From positions 1-50,314 of the forward strand of contig NZ_SJPS01000015.1 in assembly GCF_007860015.1 (NCBI RefSeq): DNA of 50,314 nucleotides, read 5' to 3'. The position numbers and the translations under genes are program-made. Every line of letters begins with the position of its first letter. Positions within the stretch are counted from its first letter, which is position 1. A model generated the notes under the pieces. It was not told the DNA's origin. It saw only the letters and a program-made list of their open reading frames with translations, and ran no database searches. Source of the DNA: Bythopirellula polymerisocia. GTDB lineage: Bacteria > Planctomycetota > Planctomycetia > Pirellulales > Lacipirellulaceae. Shown piece by piece: positions 25,790-34,545 of the stretch.

Positions 25790-27175
25790 GTGTCTATCAG
25801 TGTTCTCGACTTATTTACGATCGGAATTGGGCCCTCAAGCTCTCATTGTGTGGGGCCGATGCGCGCCGCACGGTATTTCGCGACTGAGTTGAGGGACAAT
25901 GGTGGATTGGCAACGACAGTTGCGATCCGAGTCGAGTTATACGGTTCGCTTGCTCTCACTGGCTTGGGGCACGGAACGAACAGGGCTATCCTCCTGGGTT
26001 TGTCAGGTGAAACACCAGAGACAGTCGATCCAGAGGCAATTGAATCGTTTGTTGCCAAAGTGGACCAAACTGGCGAGTTGCGGGTTGGTGGGCATCAAAT
26101 TGACTTTTCGCAGGCGGAGCATCTCCACTATTTAACTAGCGACCAACTCCCCTTGCACAGTAATGGAATGAGATTTATAGCCTCCGATGCCTCGGGTTCA
26201 GAATTGCTGGAACGAGTATACTACTCGGTCGGCGGCGGATTTGTAGTTGACGGCGAAGGTCAGCCATTGATGCAAATTGAATTGCGATGTCCGTTGGCTT
26301 ATCCTTATTGTTCGGCTACTGAATTGCTGAAGTATGCCAGTTTAGCGGGACTTCGAATCAGCGAGATCGCCCGGCAGAATGAGAGATCTTACCGTGGCGA
26401 GGCAGGTCTTGACTCACGTCTGGATGAAATCTGGAACGTTATGCAGCGGTGTGTCGAAAAGGGTTGCCGTCAGCAGGAACAGCAGTCTAGCTATCTCCCG
26501 GGACCCCTGCAGGTGCGTCGTCGTGCCCCACAACTTTATCTAAAGCTGCAGTCCGCGCCAGTTGCTTCAAATGGGGATCCACTTTCTCCCCTCGACTGGG
26601 TCGATGTGTTCGCTTTGGCAGTGAGCGAGGAAAATGCCTGTGGAGGCCGCGTAGTAACCGCCCCCACAAACGGTGCCGCCGGTATTATCCCGGCGGTGCT
26701 GCACTACTTTTACCGGTTTTGCCAGGGAGCAAACCAAGAGGCCGTGCGACGGTTCCTGCTAACGGCCGGGGCAATTGGGATTCTTTACAAACAGAATGCC
26801 TCGATCTCTGGTGCAGAAGTGGGTTGCCAGGGGGAGGTGGGGGCTGCCTGCTCAATGGCTGCAGGTGCACTGGCTGAAGTACTGGGCGGCTGCCCGGCCC
26901 AGGTAGAGCAGGCTGCGGAGATCGCGATGGAGCATCATCTTGGTCTCACCTGCGATCCGATTGGTGGTTTGGTGCAGATTCCATGCATTGAGCGCAACGC
27001 TATGGCAGCTTCCCATGCGATCCATGCTGCCCGGTTGGCTCTGCGGGAAGACGGCCAACACCGCGTCTCACTGGACCACGTCATTGAAATCATGCGACAA
27101 ACAGGTGCCGACATGCTCTCGAAGTACAAAGAAACTTCGCAGGGTGGCCTGGCCGTTAATTCGATTGCCTGCTGA
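25790..27175 (+). CDS. sdaA: L-serine ammonia-lyase (iron-sulfur, single-chain)
   Basis: A 461-residue enzyme that deaminates L-serine to pyruvate and ammonia. I chose the GTG at 25790, since the family begins just before the LFTIGIGPSSSH motif; the frame is open to a GTG at 25748. It has an N-terminal beta domain (GPSSSHCVGPMRAARYF, with Cys where Thr is usual) and a C-terminal alpha domain (VTAPTNGAAGIIPAVLHYF, GAEVGCQGEVGAACSMAAGA, LTCDPIGGLVQIPCIERNAM). The last residue is Cys (VNSIAC), which in type-2 L-serine dehydratases can act as the fourth ligand of the 4Fe-4S cluster. Length is close to E. coli SdaA (454). Confidence 0.93.
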   Translation: MSISVLDLFTIGIGPSSSHCVGPMRAARYFATELRDNGGLATTVAIRVELYGSLALTGLGHGTNRAILLGLSGETPETVDPEAIESFVAKVDQTGELRVGGHQIDFSQAEHLHYLTSDQLPLHSNGMRFIASDASGSELLERVYYSVGGGFVVDGEGQPLMQIELRCPLAYPYCSATELLKYASLAGLRISEIARQNERSYRGEAGLDSRLDEIWNVMQRCVEKGCRQQEQQSSYLPGPLQVRRRAPQLYLKLQSAPVASNGDPLSPLDWVDVFALAVSEENACGGRVVTAPTNGAAGIIPAVLHYFYRFCQGANQEAVRRFLLTAGAIGILYKQNASISGAEVGCQGEVGAACSMAAGALAEVLGGCPAQVEQAAEIAMEHHLGLTCDPIGGLVQIPCIERNAMAASHAIHAARLALREDGQHRVSLDHVIEIMRQTGADMLSKYKETSQGGLAVNSIAC

Positions 27176-27419
27176 TGGCTGGGGCAGGTCTGTCTTACCG
27201 GTGGCTCTTCACAATTTACGACCTGTGCTGATTGTGCCGGCATAGGGTGGTGAATTTTTGCCACATCTTCATTCTGGGTCGCGTTGCGTTTTGTCAACGT
27301 GATGTATGGTTTTCCAGACCCGCAGAGTTTTCCTGGTTTGCCCAGTCCCTGTGATGGGCAAGGTTTACCAACCTGCGGCAGTTAGTCTTCCCAATTCCCA
27401 GTTCGAAGAAGGCACAGAA

Positions 27420-28688
27420 ATGAATACTTCCCTCCCCCGCGATTTTTCGTACGGTCGCTTTTTGCGACTAGCCACCATCGCCTTGCTTGCCAGTGTCGCC
27501 GTGGCTGCGTTTGCCTCGGCTCAAGTTCAATGCGACGAATGCAGCATGTGCAACAGCTGCCTGAATTGTTGCAACTCAGCCCCGGAATTGTGGGTGATCA
27601 ACACCCGACATGTCCCCAAGTGTTCGAATCTCGACAATGGTTTCGAGTGCATTTCATATCAGCGTTACGACCGTTGCCGAGGTTGTTTTGTTAAAGAATC
27701 TCGCGAGTCGTTCCTGGCCCAAGAAGCCTCGATGCCTACCATGTTCTACTTGCATGGAAACACCCTCAAGCACAAGGGTGCGATGAAAGGTTTCTGGGAT
27801 CTCTACGAAAAGCTCCGTTGCTGCCCTGGTCAGAAGCGATTGGTTTGCTGGTCGTGGCCAGCACAACGCGTCTTCAAAATGAAGGGTTTGAGGTTCCGCG
27901 AGATGGTCGAAAAGAATCTCCGGATTAAATATGTGTACGCCGAATATCAAGGCTACTACCTTGCCAAGCTTGTTGATCAAATGAGCCTCACCCAGCGAGT
28001 AACCCTCTCGGGTCACAGCTATGGTGCAATTAGTTCATCGGTGGCCCTGCATTTGATGGGTGGCGGTTGTATTCGTGGATTGACCTTGGCAGGAGCTGAG
28101 CCCGTCGAGCGACCCAATCTGCGTGGTGCCATGATTTCCGCTGCCTTCGATTATGACATGCTTCTTCCTGGCCACCGATATGGGCAGGCTTTCGTGTCGG
28201 CGGAGAAGATTTTCTCGACCTTCAACTGCCACGACAAGACGCTCAAGAAATGGCCCGATACTTCATGGCACGGTCGCGAAGCTTTGGGTTACATCGGCAT
28301 GCCAGCACGTTGCCTGGGCCAATACCGCCACAAGCTCTGCCAGATGAATACCTATCCTGAGAACAAGCGTTCTCACTATCTGTCGGCTCACCTGAAGAAC
28401 AACCGTTTTGTTTCAGCCATCTGCTGCATCGCATTCGGCGGATGCAAGTCCTGCGGACCAATGGTTGCCAAGAACAATGTGGCTGCAGAATTAGCAGAAG
28501 CCGACAAAGAAACGGCGAAAGACGAGGAGCCAGTAACGGTTGCTGCGAAACTGGAATCACAAGTCGATTCCCCTGAATTGGCCGAAGAGAAAGCTGCCAA
28601 GCCTCGCCGAGCAACTTCTTCTAAGTCAACTACCTCAGGGAGCCGCACCAGCCACCGCCGCAATCGGGTGTTTGGTTCCCGAAGGTAG
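27420..28688 (+). CDS. Secreted Cys-rich alpha/beta-hydrolase-like protein
   Basis: A 422-residue protein. ATG 27420 has GAAGAAGG upstream, although the frame is open to 27306. A signal peptide (LATIALLASVAVAAFASA) is followed by a Cys cluster (CDECSMCNSCLNCC). The hydrolase core has FYLHGNTLKHKG (oxyanion region), the nucleophile elbow LSGHSYGAISS, and a possible His near the end. This resembles DUF900/AB-hydrolase proteins of planctomycetes. The C-terminal 70 residues are a low-complexity charged tail ending in basic Ser/Arg repeats (SRTSHRRNRVFGSRR). Role and substrate unknown. Its last 54 bases overlap the 3' end of another alpha/beta hydrolase on the opposite strand. Confidence 0.75.
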   Translation: MNTSLPRDFSYGRFLRLATIALLASVAVAAFASAQVQCDECSMCNSCLNCCNSAPELWVINTRHVPKCSNLDNGFECISYQRYDRCRGCFVKESRESFLAQEASMPTMFYLHGNTLKHKGAMKGFWDLYEKLRCCPGQKRLVCWSWPAQRVFKMKGLRFREMVEKNLRIKYVYAEYQGYYLAKLVDQMSLTQRVTLSGHSYGAISSSVALHLMGGGCIRGLTLAGAEPVERPNLRGAMISAAFDYDMLLPGHRYGQAFVSAEKIFSTFNCHDKTLKKWPDTSWHGREALGYIGMPARCLGQYRHKLCQMNTYPENKRSHYLSAHLKNNRFVSAICCIAFGGCKSCGPMVAKNNVAAELAEADKETAKDEEPVTVAAKLESQVDSPELAEEKAAKPRRATSSKSTTSGSRTSHRRNRVFGSRR

Positions 28689-29651
28689 AAAGTGTCCTTG
28701 CTGTAGGAATCGCACGGTGTATTCACGCACCTGGTCATTCTGCGGCAAGAGTTGGTGGATTCCTTTCGCGAGCACAAAATCACTGGCGCCTGCCAACTGA
28801 GTCGTGTCGACCGAAAGGAGTCCGTCATCGTCGCCAGGAATGGCGGCAAGGTAGCCTTCGCCGTCACCATGACCGCCGGCGATGATCCCGAATTCGAAAC
28901 TGGGCGTCGCGAGTCGCTGTTCCAATGACTGCCAGCCTTTGCCTGGCGCGAGTTGTTGCAGCGGCTCGCCGGCGAACGCCTGGGCGATTTTGCTCTCGGC
29001 AAAATTGTCGGCCATCGAAGCCCCGTGATTAGGCGGTGCAATCATCACAAATCGATTGTAGGTGAATTCAGGTTGCTCTGAAGGTGGTAGCGAGGCCAAG
29101 TCTGCCAGGGCCATGCGGATGACGATGTTGCCCATACTGTGAGCGACGAAGTCAATCTTCTCCACGCCATCTAGATGTCGCAGAACATTAGTGAGTGATT
29201 TGGCATGTTCGCTGATGTCTCCAACAGTGGAAGGATAGCCAAAGTTAATCACATAGTAGTTGCCTTCTTCCTCCAGGTAGTCAGCCAGGCCATTCATCAT
29301 CTGCCGACTGGCCCCCAGGCCATGCACCATCACTACAACCTCCTTAGGGAGAGGTGGAAGTTTCTCAACTTGCTTAGCCCGCTCCAATTCGGCAAGGCAG
29401 TTCTCGAATGTGCCAAAAGTGTGCCGGCGGTCATTGGGGTCGATCAGCCGATAATGTCCAAAGGTCGAATGCCTCTGAATCCGCCAGTCGTCGTAGATCA
29501 CCTCATCAGACCAAACGAAGCGGCCTCCCAAGGTTTTGCTGCCAATGCCAAAAAGCGCTGGCTCGGCATTAGCATAGGCAGCCAAAAGGGTCAGGAAAAA
29601 CAGGCTTTCGATAACGAGAGCCGCGAAATGCTGATTGCGGGGTTTCTTCAT
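28635..29651 (-). CDS. Secreted alpha/beta hydrolase (lipase/esterase-like)
   Basis: A 338-residue protein. ATG 29651 is preceded by AGGAG; the frame is open to 29690. It has a signal peptide (ALVIESLFFLTLLAAYANA), then an alpha/beta-hydrolase fold: VVVMVHGLGASRQMMNGLADYL (oxyanion strand), nucleophile Ser in DFVAHSMGNIVIR, a possible acid in GDDDGLLSVDTTQLAG and a His in LAKGIHQLLPQND. The order fits palmitoyl-thioesterase/lipase-like proteins (PGAP1/EstA type). It probably acts in the periplasm. It is convergent with, and overlaps by 54 bp, the hydrolase at 27420-28688, so antisense interference at the 3' ends is possible. Confidence 0.85.
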   Translation of the reverse strand: MKKPRNQHFAALVIESLFFLTLLAAYANAEPALFGIGSKTLGGRFVWSDEVIYDDWRIQRHSTFGHYRLIDPNDRRHTFGTFENCLAELERAKQVEKLPPLPKEVVVMVHGLGASRQMMNGLADYLEEEGNYYVINFGYPSTVGDISEHAKSLTNVLRHLDGVEKIDFVAHSMGNIVIRMALADLASLPPSEQPEFTYNRFVMIAPPNHGASMADNFAESKIAQAFAGEPLQQLAPGKGWQSLEQRLATPSFEFGIIAGGHGDGEGYLAAIPGDDDGLLSVDTTQLAGASDFVLAKGIHQLLPQNDQVREYTVRFLQQGHFLPSGTKHPIAAVAGAAP

Positions 29652-29897
29652 TTTAGAACTCCTCTTCCTGCGGAATGGCGGTCGCTCCATAAAAGTGGTG
29701 GGAAGTGCGACACGCTTGCGTGGATTGTACTCCTTCGGGCCCAGCAGCCCAACCGGTTTACGGGGTAGGCGGTACGGAGGTTCGCCTGCTCAGAGAAAAA
29801 CATGCATTTACGGGGAGAAATAGACAGTTCCGAGTAAAACTTCACCTTGTCATTCTCATGGCTCGCAATAGCTTTTGGACTGCTGTACTCTAAAGCT

Positions 29898-31730
29898 ATG
29901 ACTGCTTGCACCTATGATTTTGATGTGATTGTCGTTGGCGCCGGTCACGCCGGGACTGAGGCGGCCCTGGCAGCTGCGCGGATGGGTGCCAAGACGGTAC
30001 TCCTGACCACCAACTGCGACACAGTCGGCCAGATGAGCTGCAATCCGGCCATTGGTGGAGTTGGCAAGGGCCAGATTGTTCGCGAGGTCGATGCACTGGG
30101 GGGGGCGATGGGTCGCGCCATAGACGCCACAGGCATCCAATTTCGCATGCTCAATCGGCGCAAAGGGCCTGCGATGCATAGCCCCCGGGCGCAGGCCGAC
30201 AAGAAACTGTATCAGGCCGAAATCAAAAAACTGTGCGAAGAGCAGCCCAATCTGTCGCTGCGACAAGAGGTAGTCGAGAATCTGCTCACTGAGCCTGGCG
30301 GCGAGCGGCCCCGCATTGTCGGCGTCGAGGTCCGAGGCGACGCGGTCTACCGGGCCCGCACGGTCGTGCTCACCACCGGTACGTTTTTGCAGGCATTGAT
30401 GCACACCGGTGAGACGAAGACCGCAGGTGGCCGAGCGGGCGAGGGAACGAGTGGGGGAATCAGCGGAGCATTGGGTCGACTAAACATTCGACTTGAGCGA
30501 TTCAAAACAGGAACACCACCGCGATTGAATGGCCGCACGATCGACACGAGTCGCACCGAACTGCAACCCGGTGACGACGAGCCTCAGCCGTTCTCGTTTC
30601 TCAACGATAGCATCGAGGTCGAACAGCTTCCTTGCTACATCACCTATACGAACGAACAAGTACATGAGTTGATTCGCGCCAATTTAGAGCGCGCACCCAT
30701 GTACAGCGGACAAATCGATTCTTCTGGGCCGAGATACTGCCCGTCCATCGAGGATAAAGTCGTACGATTTGCCGACAAGTCGCAACATCAATTGTTCCTC
30801 GAACCAGAAGGCAGAAACACACAGGAAGTGTATGTGAACGGCGTTTCGACGAGCCTGCCGCGTGATGTACAGGATGCGATGTTTCGGCTGATACCAGGTT
30901 TGGAAAACGCCGAGATCATGCGTTATGGCTATGCGGTCGAGTACGACTATGCGCCTCCGGATCAGTTGCGGGTCAGCCTGGAATCGAAACAAGTGGAAGG
31001 TCTCTATTTCGCAGGGCAAATCAATGGAACCACAGGTTACGAAGAAGCCGCGGCTCAGGGACTCGTGGCTGGCGCCAATGCAGTGCTGGCATTGCGAGGA
31101 GAGCAACCGCTCGTGCTCGACCGGGATCAGGCTTACATTGGTGTGCTCATAGACGACCTGGTTACCTGCGGGGTCGATGAACCTTATCGAATGTTCACCA
31201 GTCGGGCCGAGTATCGCCTGCTCTTGCGTCAAGATAACGCCGATCGACGACTAACCCCGTTGGCTTTCCAGCGAGGGCTGGTTGGTCGAGATCGCTTTGA
31301 GCGTTTTGAATTCAAGCTTAAAGAAATCGAAGCCGCGACCGAGTTGATTGAAAACACACGCTGCGATGGAACACCACTTGCCCAGATCGTGCGGCGTCCT
31401 GAGATCGACTGGCCTGCGATCGTGGGGAGACTGCCTCAGTTGGCGAGCTTAGGCAAGCAGGCTGCGGACCAAGTGATGTACGATCTAAAATATGCTGGCT
31501 ACATTGCGCGACAAACAGTTGAAGTCGATCGTCAGCATCGTCTTGCACAGAAACGGATTCCCCAGGGTTTCGATTATGCCCGTCTCACGCAGCTTCGCGC
31601 CGAAGCGCGGGAAAAATTCCAACGGGTTCAGCCAATAAGTCTTGCCCAAGCAAGTCGAATCAGTGGCATCACGCCAGCCGATATTGCTCTGCTAATGGTG
31701 CATTTCGAAGGTAAAGCTACCGCACATTAG
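29898..31730 (+). CDS. mnmG: tRNA uridine-5-carboxymethylaminomethyl modification enzyme MnmG (GidA)
   Basis: A 610-residue FAD enzyme that with MnmE installs the cmnm5 group on wobble U34 of several tRNAs. ATG 29898 gives the usual start; the frame is open to 29847. It has the FAD-binding Rossmann motif VIVVGAGHAGTEAALAAARMG (about 10-30), the CNPAIGGVGKGQIVREVDALGG block, FKTGTPPRLNGRTID, YAVEYDYAPP, GTTGYEEAAAQG and the TSRAEYRLLLRQDNADRRLTP signature, plus the C-terminal helical domain ending PADIALLMVHF. Length is close to E. coli MnmG (629). No mnmE is in the window. Confidence 0.97.
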   Translation: MTACTYDFDVIVVGAGHAGTEAALAAARMGAKTVLLTTNCDTVGQMSCNPAIGGVGKGQIVREVDALGGAMGRAIDATGIQFRMLNRRKGPAMHSPRAQADKKLYQAEIKKLCEEQPNLSLRQEVVENLLTEPGGERPRIVGVEVRGDAVYRARTVVLTTGTFLQALMHTGETKTAGGRAGEGTSGGISGALGRLNIRLERFKTGTPPRLNGRTIDTSRTELQPGDDEPQPFSFLNDSIEVEQLPCYITYTNEQVHELIRANLERAPMYSGQIDSSGPRYCPSIEDKVVRFADKSQHQLFLEPEGRNTQEVYVNGVSTSLPRDVQDAMFRLIPGLENAEIMRYGYAVEYDYAPPDQLRVSLESKQVEGLYFAGQINGTTGYEEAAAQGLVAGANAVLALRGEQPLVLDRDQAYIGVLIDDLVTCGVDEPYRMFTSRAEYRLLLRQDNADRRLTPLAFQRGLVGRDRFERFEFKLKEIEAATELIENTRCDGTPLAQIVRRPEIDWPAIVGRLPQLASLGKQAADQVMYDLKYAGYIARQTVEVDRQHRLAQKRIPQGFDYARLTQLRAEAREKFQRVQPISLAQASRISGITPADIALLMVHFEGKATAH

Positions 31731-31846
31731 TCCCGGTGCCTCTTTGACTTGTGAGCATTGGAAGGAGAGGTAAGAGGAGGACCTGCTGCGAGAAAATTGA
31801 GATAACTGATAGCGTGCAGCTGTAACTTATTGTAAGCAAAGACTTT

Positions 31847-31865
31847 ACAGAGATTTGATCTCTGT
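31847..31865. promoter_or_regulatory. Perfect 8-bp palindrome touching the -35 box
   Basis: ACAGAGAT (31847-31854), 3-base loop TTG, ATCTCTGT (31858-31865). Its last T is the first base of the -35 hexamer. No T-run follows, so an operator is likelier than a terminator. The regulator could be the MerR-like HTH protein encoded downstream (inference). Confidence 0.5.
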
Positions 31866-31892
31866 TGACTGGAATTCACGGGCGGCTATAAT
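31865..31892 (+). promoter_or_regulatory. Sigma70-like promoter of the two-component pair
   Basis: TTGACT (31865-31870), a 16-base spacer and a perfect TATAAT (31887-31892), pointing at the response-regulator gene. Expected start near 31899, giving a leader of about 300 bases. Confidence 0.65.
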
Positions 31893-32198
31893 TCGTGCAA
31901 TTGGCAATTCAGGGGATATCGGCAGACATGGAGAAGATTGTCGTCTAAATAGCTTTGCTTATTTGAGTCGGTAATCGATGCTTTGGAAGAATACGCACTT
32001 CCGATGTGCTGAAATGAAACGTGTGTATTTTGAAAACTGGGTGATTTGAACAGGATGCACTCCTGAGTCAAAGAGCCATACTGCATTGTCCAGCTGGTTT
32101 TTAGGCTTGGCCTCATATCGACCTGATTGCCTACGTTTATTCCTTGAAAGTACTACTGGTCCTTTCACCATCGACTAAGGAGAGAGGTGGTTCGAACT

Positions 32199-32777
32199 AT
32201 GAAGACCGTTTTCACTACCGGCGAAGCCGCAAAGATCTGCAAGGTCAGCCAGCAAACGATTATCCGCTGCTTCGATTCGGGGCAACTCAAGGGATTTCGC
32301 GTGCCTGGCAGCAGATTCCGGCGTATTCCCCGCGAGCAGCTCTATTCCTTCATGCGTGACAATGGCATTCCGACCGATGCTCTCGATAGCGGGCGTCGCA
32401 AAGTCTTAGTTGTCGACGACGACGAAGATCTGGTCGAATTGATCGTAGATGCCCTCGAGCGAGACGGCCGGTTCGACGTCCGTAGCGTCAACAATGGCTT
32501 TGGAGCGGGGATGCTAATCAAGGAATTTCGTCCTGACATGGTCGTTCTAGACGTGATGCTTCCCGATATCAATGGTAAGGAAGTCTGCACACTAGTTCGC
32601 AGTCAGAAGGCGATGGACGACGTGCGCATCATTTGTATCTCTGGGATGGTCGAGCAAGACAAGATTCAGGAGCTTCGCGATGCCGGTGCGAACGACTTTA
32701 TGAAAAAGCCGTTCGACGTGGACGATTTGGTGGGCCGGGTCTGTCAATTGCTCGATGTCGAGATCGCTTCGACCTGA
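32199..32777 (+). CDS. Response regulator with N-terminal MerR/excisionase-type HTH
   Basis: A 192-residue protein starting at ATG 32199, behind a GGAGAGAGG site. Residues 1-55 form an excisionase/MerR-like helix-turn-helix (FTTGEAAKICKVSQQTIIRCF, then LKGFRVPGSRFRRIPREQLYSF). Residues 67-190 form a receiver: acidic pocket VDDDED, phospho-Asp118 in MVVLDVMLPD, the switch Ser in ICISGM, and Lys170 in FMKKPF. Most response regulators carry the output domain after the receiver; here the order is reversed. The histidine-kinase gene starts 36 bp after its stop. The pair probably senses a cytoplasmic cue. Confidence 0.9.
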   Translation: MKTVFTTGEAAKICKVSQQTIIRCFDSGQLKGFRVPGSRFRRIPREQLYSFMRDNGIPTDALDSGRRKVLVVDDDEDLVELIVDALERDGRFDVRSVNNGFGAGMLIKEFRPDMVVLDVMLPDINGKEVCTLVRSQKAMDDVRIICISGMVEQDKIQELRDAGANDFMKKPFDVDDLVGRVCQLLDVEIAST

Positions 32778-32813
32778 GCGTCATTCGTCTGAGAATCGCG
32801 AGGGCCGCGTCGG

Positions 32814-33491
32814 ATGGAGGAGCTCGAACGGCATAAGCTCGACGCGATGAAGGAATTGGCGTACGGTGCGAGCCACGAGATCAACAATCCGCTGGCCAAC
32901 ATTGCTGCGCGCGCTCAGACACTGCTGCGCGAAGAAACGCAACCCGATCGACGTCGATCTCTCGAAGCGATTCATCAACAGGCAATGCGCGCGCATGAGA
33001 TGATTTCCGATCTTATGCTCTTCGCACGGCCGCCCCAGTTGGTGTGCAAACCCTTTGACGTGAGGGAACTGGTTTCCGAGCTCGTAGCAAAACTTGCTGC
33101 CGAGGCGGCGTCTCGCCAGATCAAACTGAACTGGAAAATCCCTGAACAGCCAATCCTCTTCACGGGTGATCGGCAACAATTGTATGTTGCACTGGGTGCA
33201 GTTTGCGATAATGCCCTGGAAGCCATTGGTCGTGACAGCGAGATCTCGATAACTCTTGGTAAGACGGATGAGTCGACGGCTATTCGGGTCACGGACAACG
33301 GCCCCGGCATCCCGTCCGAGGTGCGCGAGCATATGTTTGATCCGTTTTATTCAGGACGAGAAGCGGGGCGGGGACTTGGATTCGGACTTAGCAAATGTTG
33401 GCGCATTGTCACTCAGCACGGAGGCAGTGTTGACGTGGAAAGCAATGATGAATTAGGTGCCACGATTACAATTCGCTTGCCATTGGAGTAG
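32814..33491 (+). CDS. Cytoplasmic histidine kinase without a sensor domain
   Basis: A 225-residue kinase starting at ATG 32814 with GAGGG upstream. Only the DHp and catalytic domains are present: H-box ELAYGASHEINNPLANI with phospho-His21, N-box CDNALEAIGRD, G1 box DNGPGIP, F-box MFDPFYSG and G2 box GRGLGFGLSK. There is no membrane segment or PAS/GAF domain, so input must come from a partner protein. It lies in the same reading frame as the response regulator but is separated by two in-frame TGA codons, so no fusion is made. It most likely phosphorylates that regulator. Confidence 0.9.
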   Translation: MEELERHKLDAMKELAYGASHEINNPLANIAARAQTLLREETQPDRRRSLEAIHQQAMRAHEMISDLMLFARPPQLVCKPFDVRELVSELVAKLAAEAASRQIKLNWKIPEQPILFTGDRQQLYVALGAVCDNALEAIGRDSEISITLGKTDESTAIRVTDNGPGIPSEVREHMFDPFYSGREAGRGLGFGLSKCWRIVTQHGGSVDVESNDELGATITIRLPLE

Positions 33492-33515
33492 GCCGGAACT
33501 GTTTCGGCCTGCGCA

Positions 33516-34133
33516 TCAAAATCCGTCTCGGAGCAAGTCCTCACCATATCCTGGAGGAAACGGATTGGCGAGATCTGTTTTGTCTTTTGTAGTTTCAGAG
33601 GTTGCCGAATCGATTTCATCATGGTCCAAAGCAGTAGTCTCTGAAAACTTCTCGACCCAATAGGTGATTTCCTCGGCAGTTGGCCGTCTTATTGGTTTGT
33701 CGGGTCGCGAGGGTCCCGGTTGGTTTTCAGCCTCCAAGCGGCGTTGCCAAATCTCGCTGTACCAGCGGTCGCTATCAATATATGTTGCCCGACGGCGGCG
33801 TGCAGCTCGCTGAATGCGGTGATCGCTTGACACAACAAGAAGTGAGCGGGGCGATGTTTCCTCACGAATCAATTCTTCAATCAGTGCATCCGCATCGGCG
33901 TATTCGGCCGCATACCGAACGGTGATTCCGTGGTAGTTTTGAATTCGAGGCAAACCGGGAGGTGCTTCCGCGGCATCGAACACAATCGTGGTCTGCGATC
34001 GCTCACTCTCCGAAATCGAAGCGGCTAGAAAACTCAGCAATTCTTCCCGCGACCGTTGAAAAGATTTAGGCCCTCCACCTCCTCCAAAGCCCGTCACATG
34101 CAACAAGTTGTAGCCGTCGATGAGGAGGTTCAT
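33516..34133 (-). CDS. YacP-like NYN (PIN-fold) domain protein
   Basis: A 205-residue protein. The N-terminal 130 residues are a YacP-type NYN domain: MNLLIDGYNLLHVTG with the first conserved Asp, then TIVFDAAEAPPG, the EYADADALIEELIRE Asp pair, and LLVVSSDHRIQRAARRR. This order of acidic residues is that of PIN/NYN ribonucleases; B. subtilis YacP (Rae1) cleaves mRNA on the ribosome. The C-terminal 70 residues are hydrophilic (TAEEITYWVEKFSE) and rich in Asp/Thr. It is convergent with the histidine kinase, 24 bp apart. RNase activity is inferred from the family. Confidence 0.88.
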   Translation of the reverse strand: MNLLIDGYNLLHVTGFGGGGGPKSFQRSREELLSFLAASISESERSQTTIVFDAAEAPPGLPRIQNYHGITVRYAAEYADADALIEELIREETSPRSLLVVSSDHRIQRAARRRRATYIDSDRWYSEIWQRRLEAENQPGPSRPDKPIRRPTAEEITYWVEKFSETTALDHDEIDSATSETTKDKTDLANPFPPGYGEDLLRDGF

Positions 34134-34545
34134 GGTGTGAAGATTTCGGATAGGGGAATCTTTTCGGGAGGATCGCGGACTGGGGGGAACGAATTCTAGC
34201 CACGAATTTTCACTGATGAAACACGGACAAGAAACAAACTTGTCGCTTTATCCGTGCTAAGAACGATCAAAATCTTCGGAGTTATCGCAAATTTAATTCA
34301 ACAAGAATCAAAGGGGGAAAAATAGACGCGGACAATCGTGGATTCAGCAGATTTTCGCTGATTCTTACCAAGACAATCAGTCTGATCCGCGCAATTCAGC
34401 ATAATCTGAGTTTATCCGCGTTCTATTTCTTCCCTATACATCTGCCCCGCCACCGATTCCCCTGTTCCCTTTTGGGTGCGGCCAGGGGCGTGCTGGGTGC
34501 ATCTATGGCGAAGAAATTATTCCGCGTTCATGGCAGCTAGTTTGC
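34134..34545. other. Repeat-bearing intergenic region between the NYN gene and pyrB
   Basis: About 410 bases without a gene. 34313-34434 is a palindromic family-A repeat. Before it, 34197-34260 contains a diverged stretch beginning TAGCCACGAATTTTCACTG, which resembles another intergenic repeat type but is seen once only here. Confidence 0.6.
34313..34434. repeat. Family-A palindromic repeat, stand-alone copy 1
   Basis: 122 bases. The left end (34313-34332, GGGGGAAAAATAGACGCGGA) is the near-exact reverse complement of the right end (34415-34434, TCCGCGTTCTATTTCTTCCC). The inner part holds further diverged GCGGATT-like units. It lies between two genes of the same strand. Confidence 0.8.

Larger units (their letters stand above)
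31731..32198. other. Intergenic region with promoter and about 300-base leader
   Basis: About 470 bases with no supported ORF. It holds an 8-bp palindrome (31847-31865), a good promoter (31865-31892) and then about 300 bases before the response-regulator ATG. The leader is long enough to hold a small RNA or regulatory structure, but I see no clear terminator or known riboswitch. Confidence 0.5.

Noticed and set aside
32199..33491. Response regulator and kinase as one fused protein broken by a stop
   Set aside because: They share a frame, but two in-frame TGA codons and a separate ATG with its own ribosome site point to two genes.
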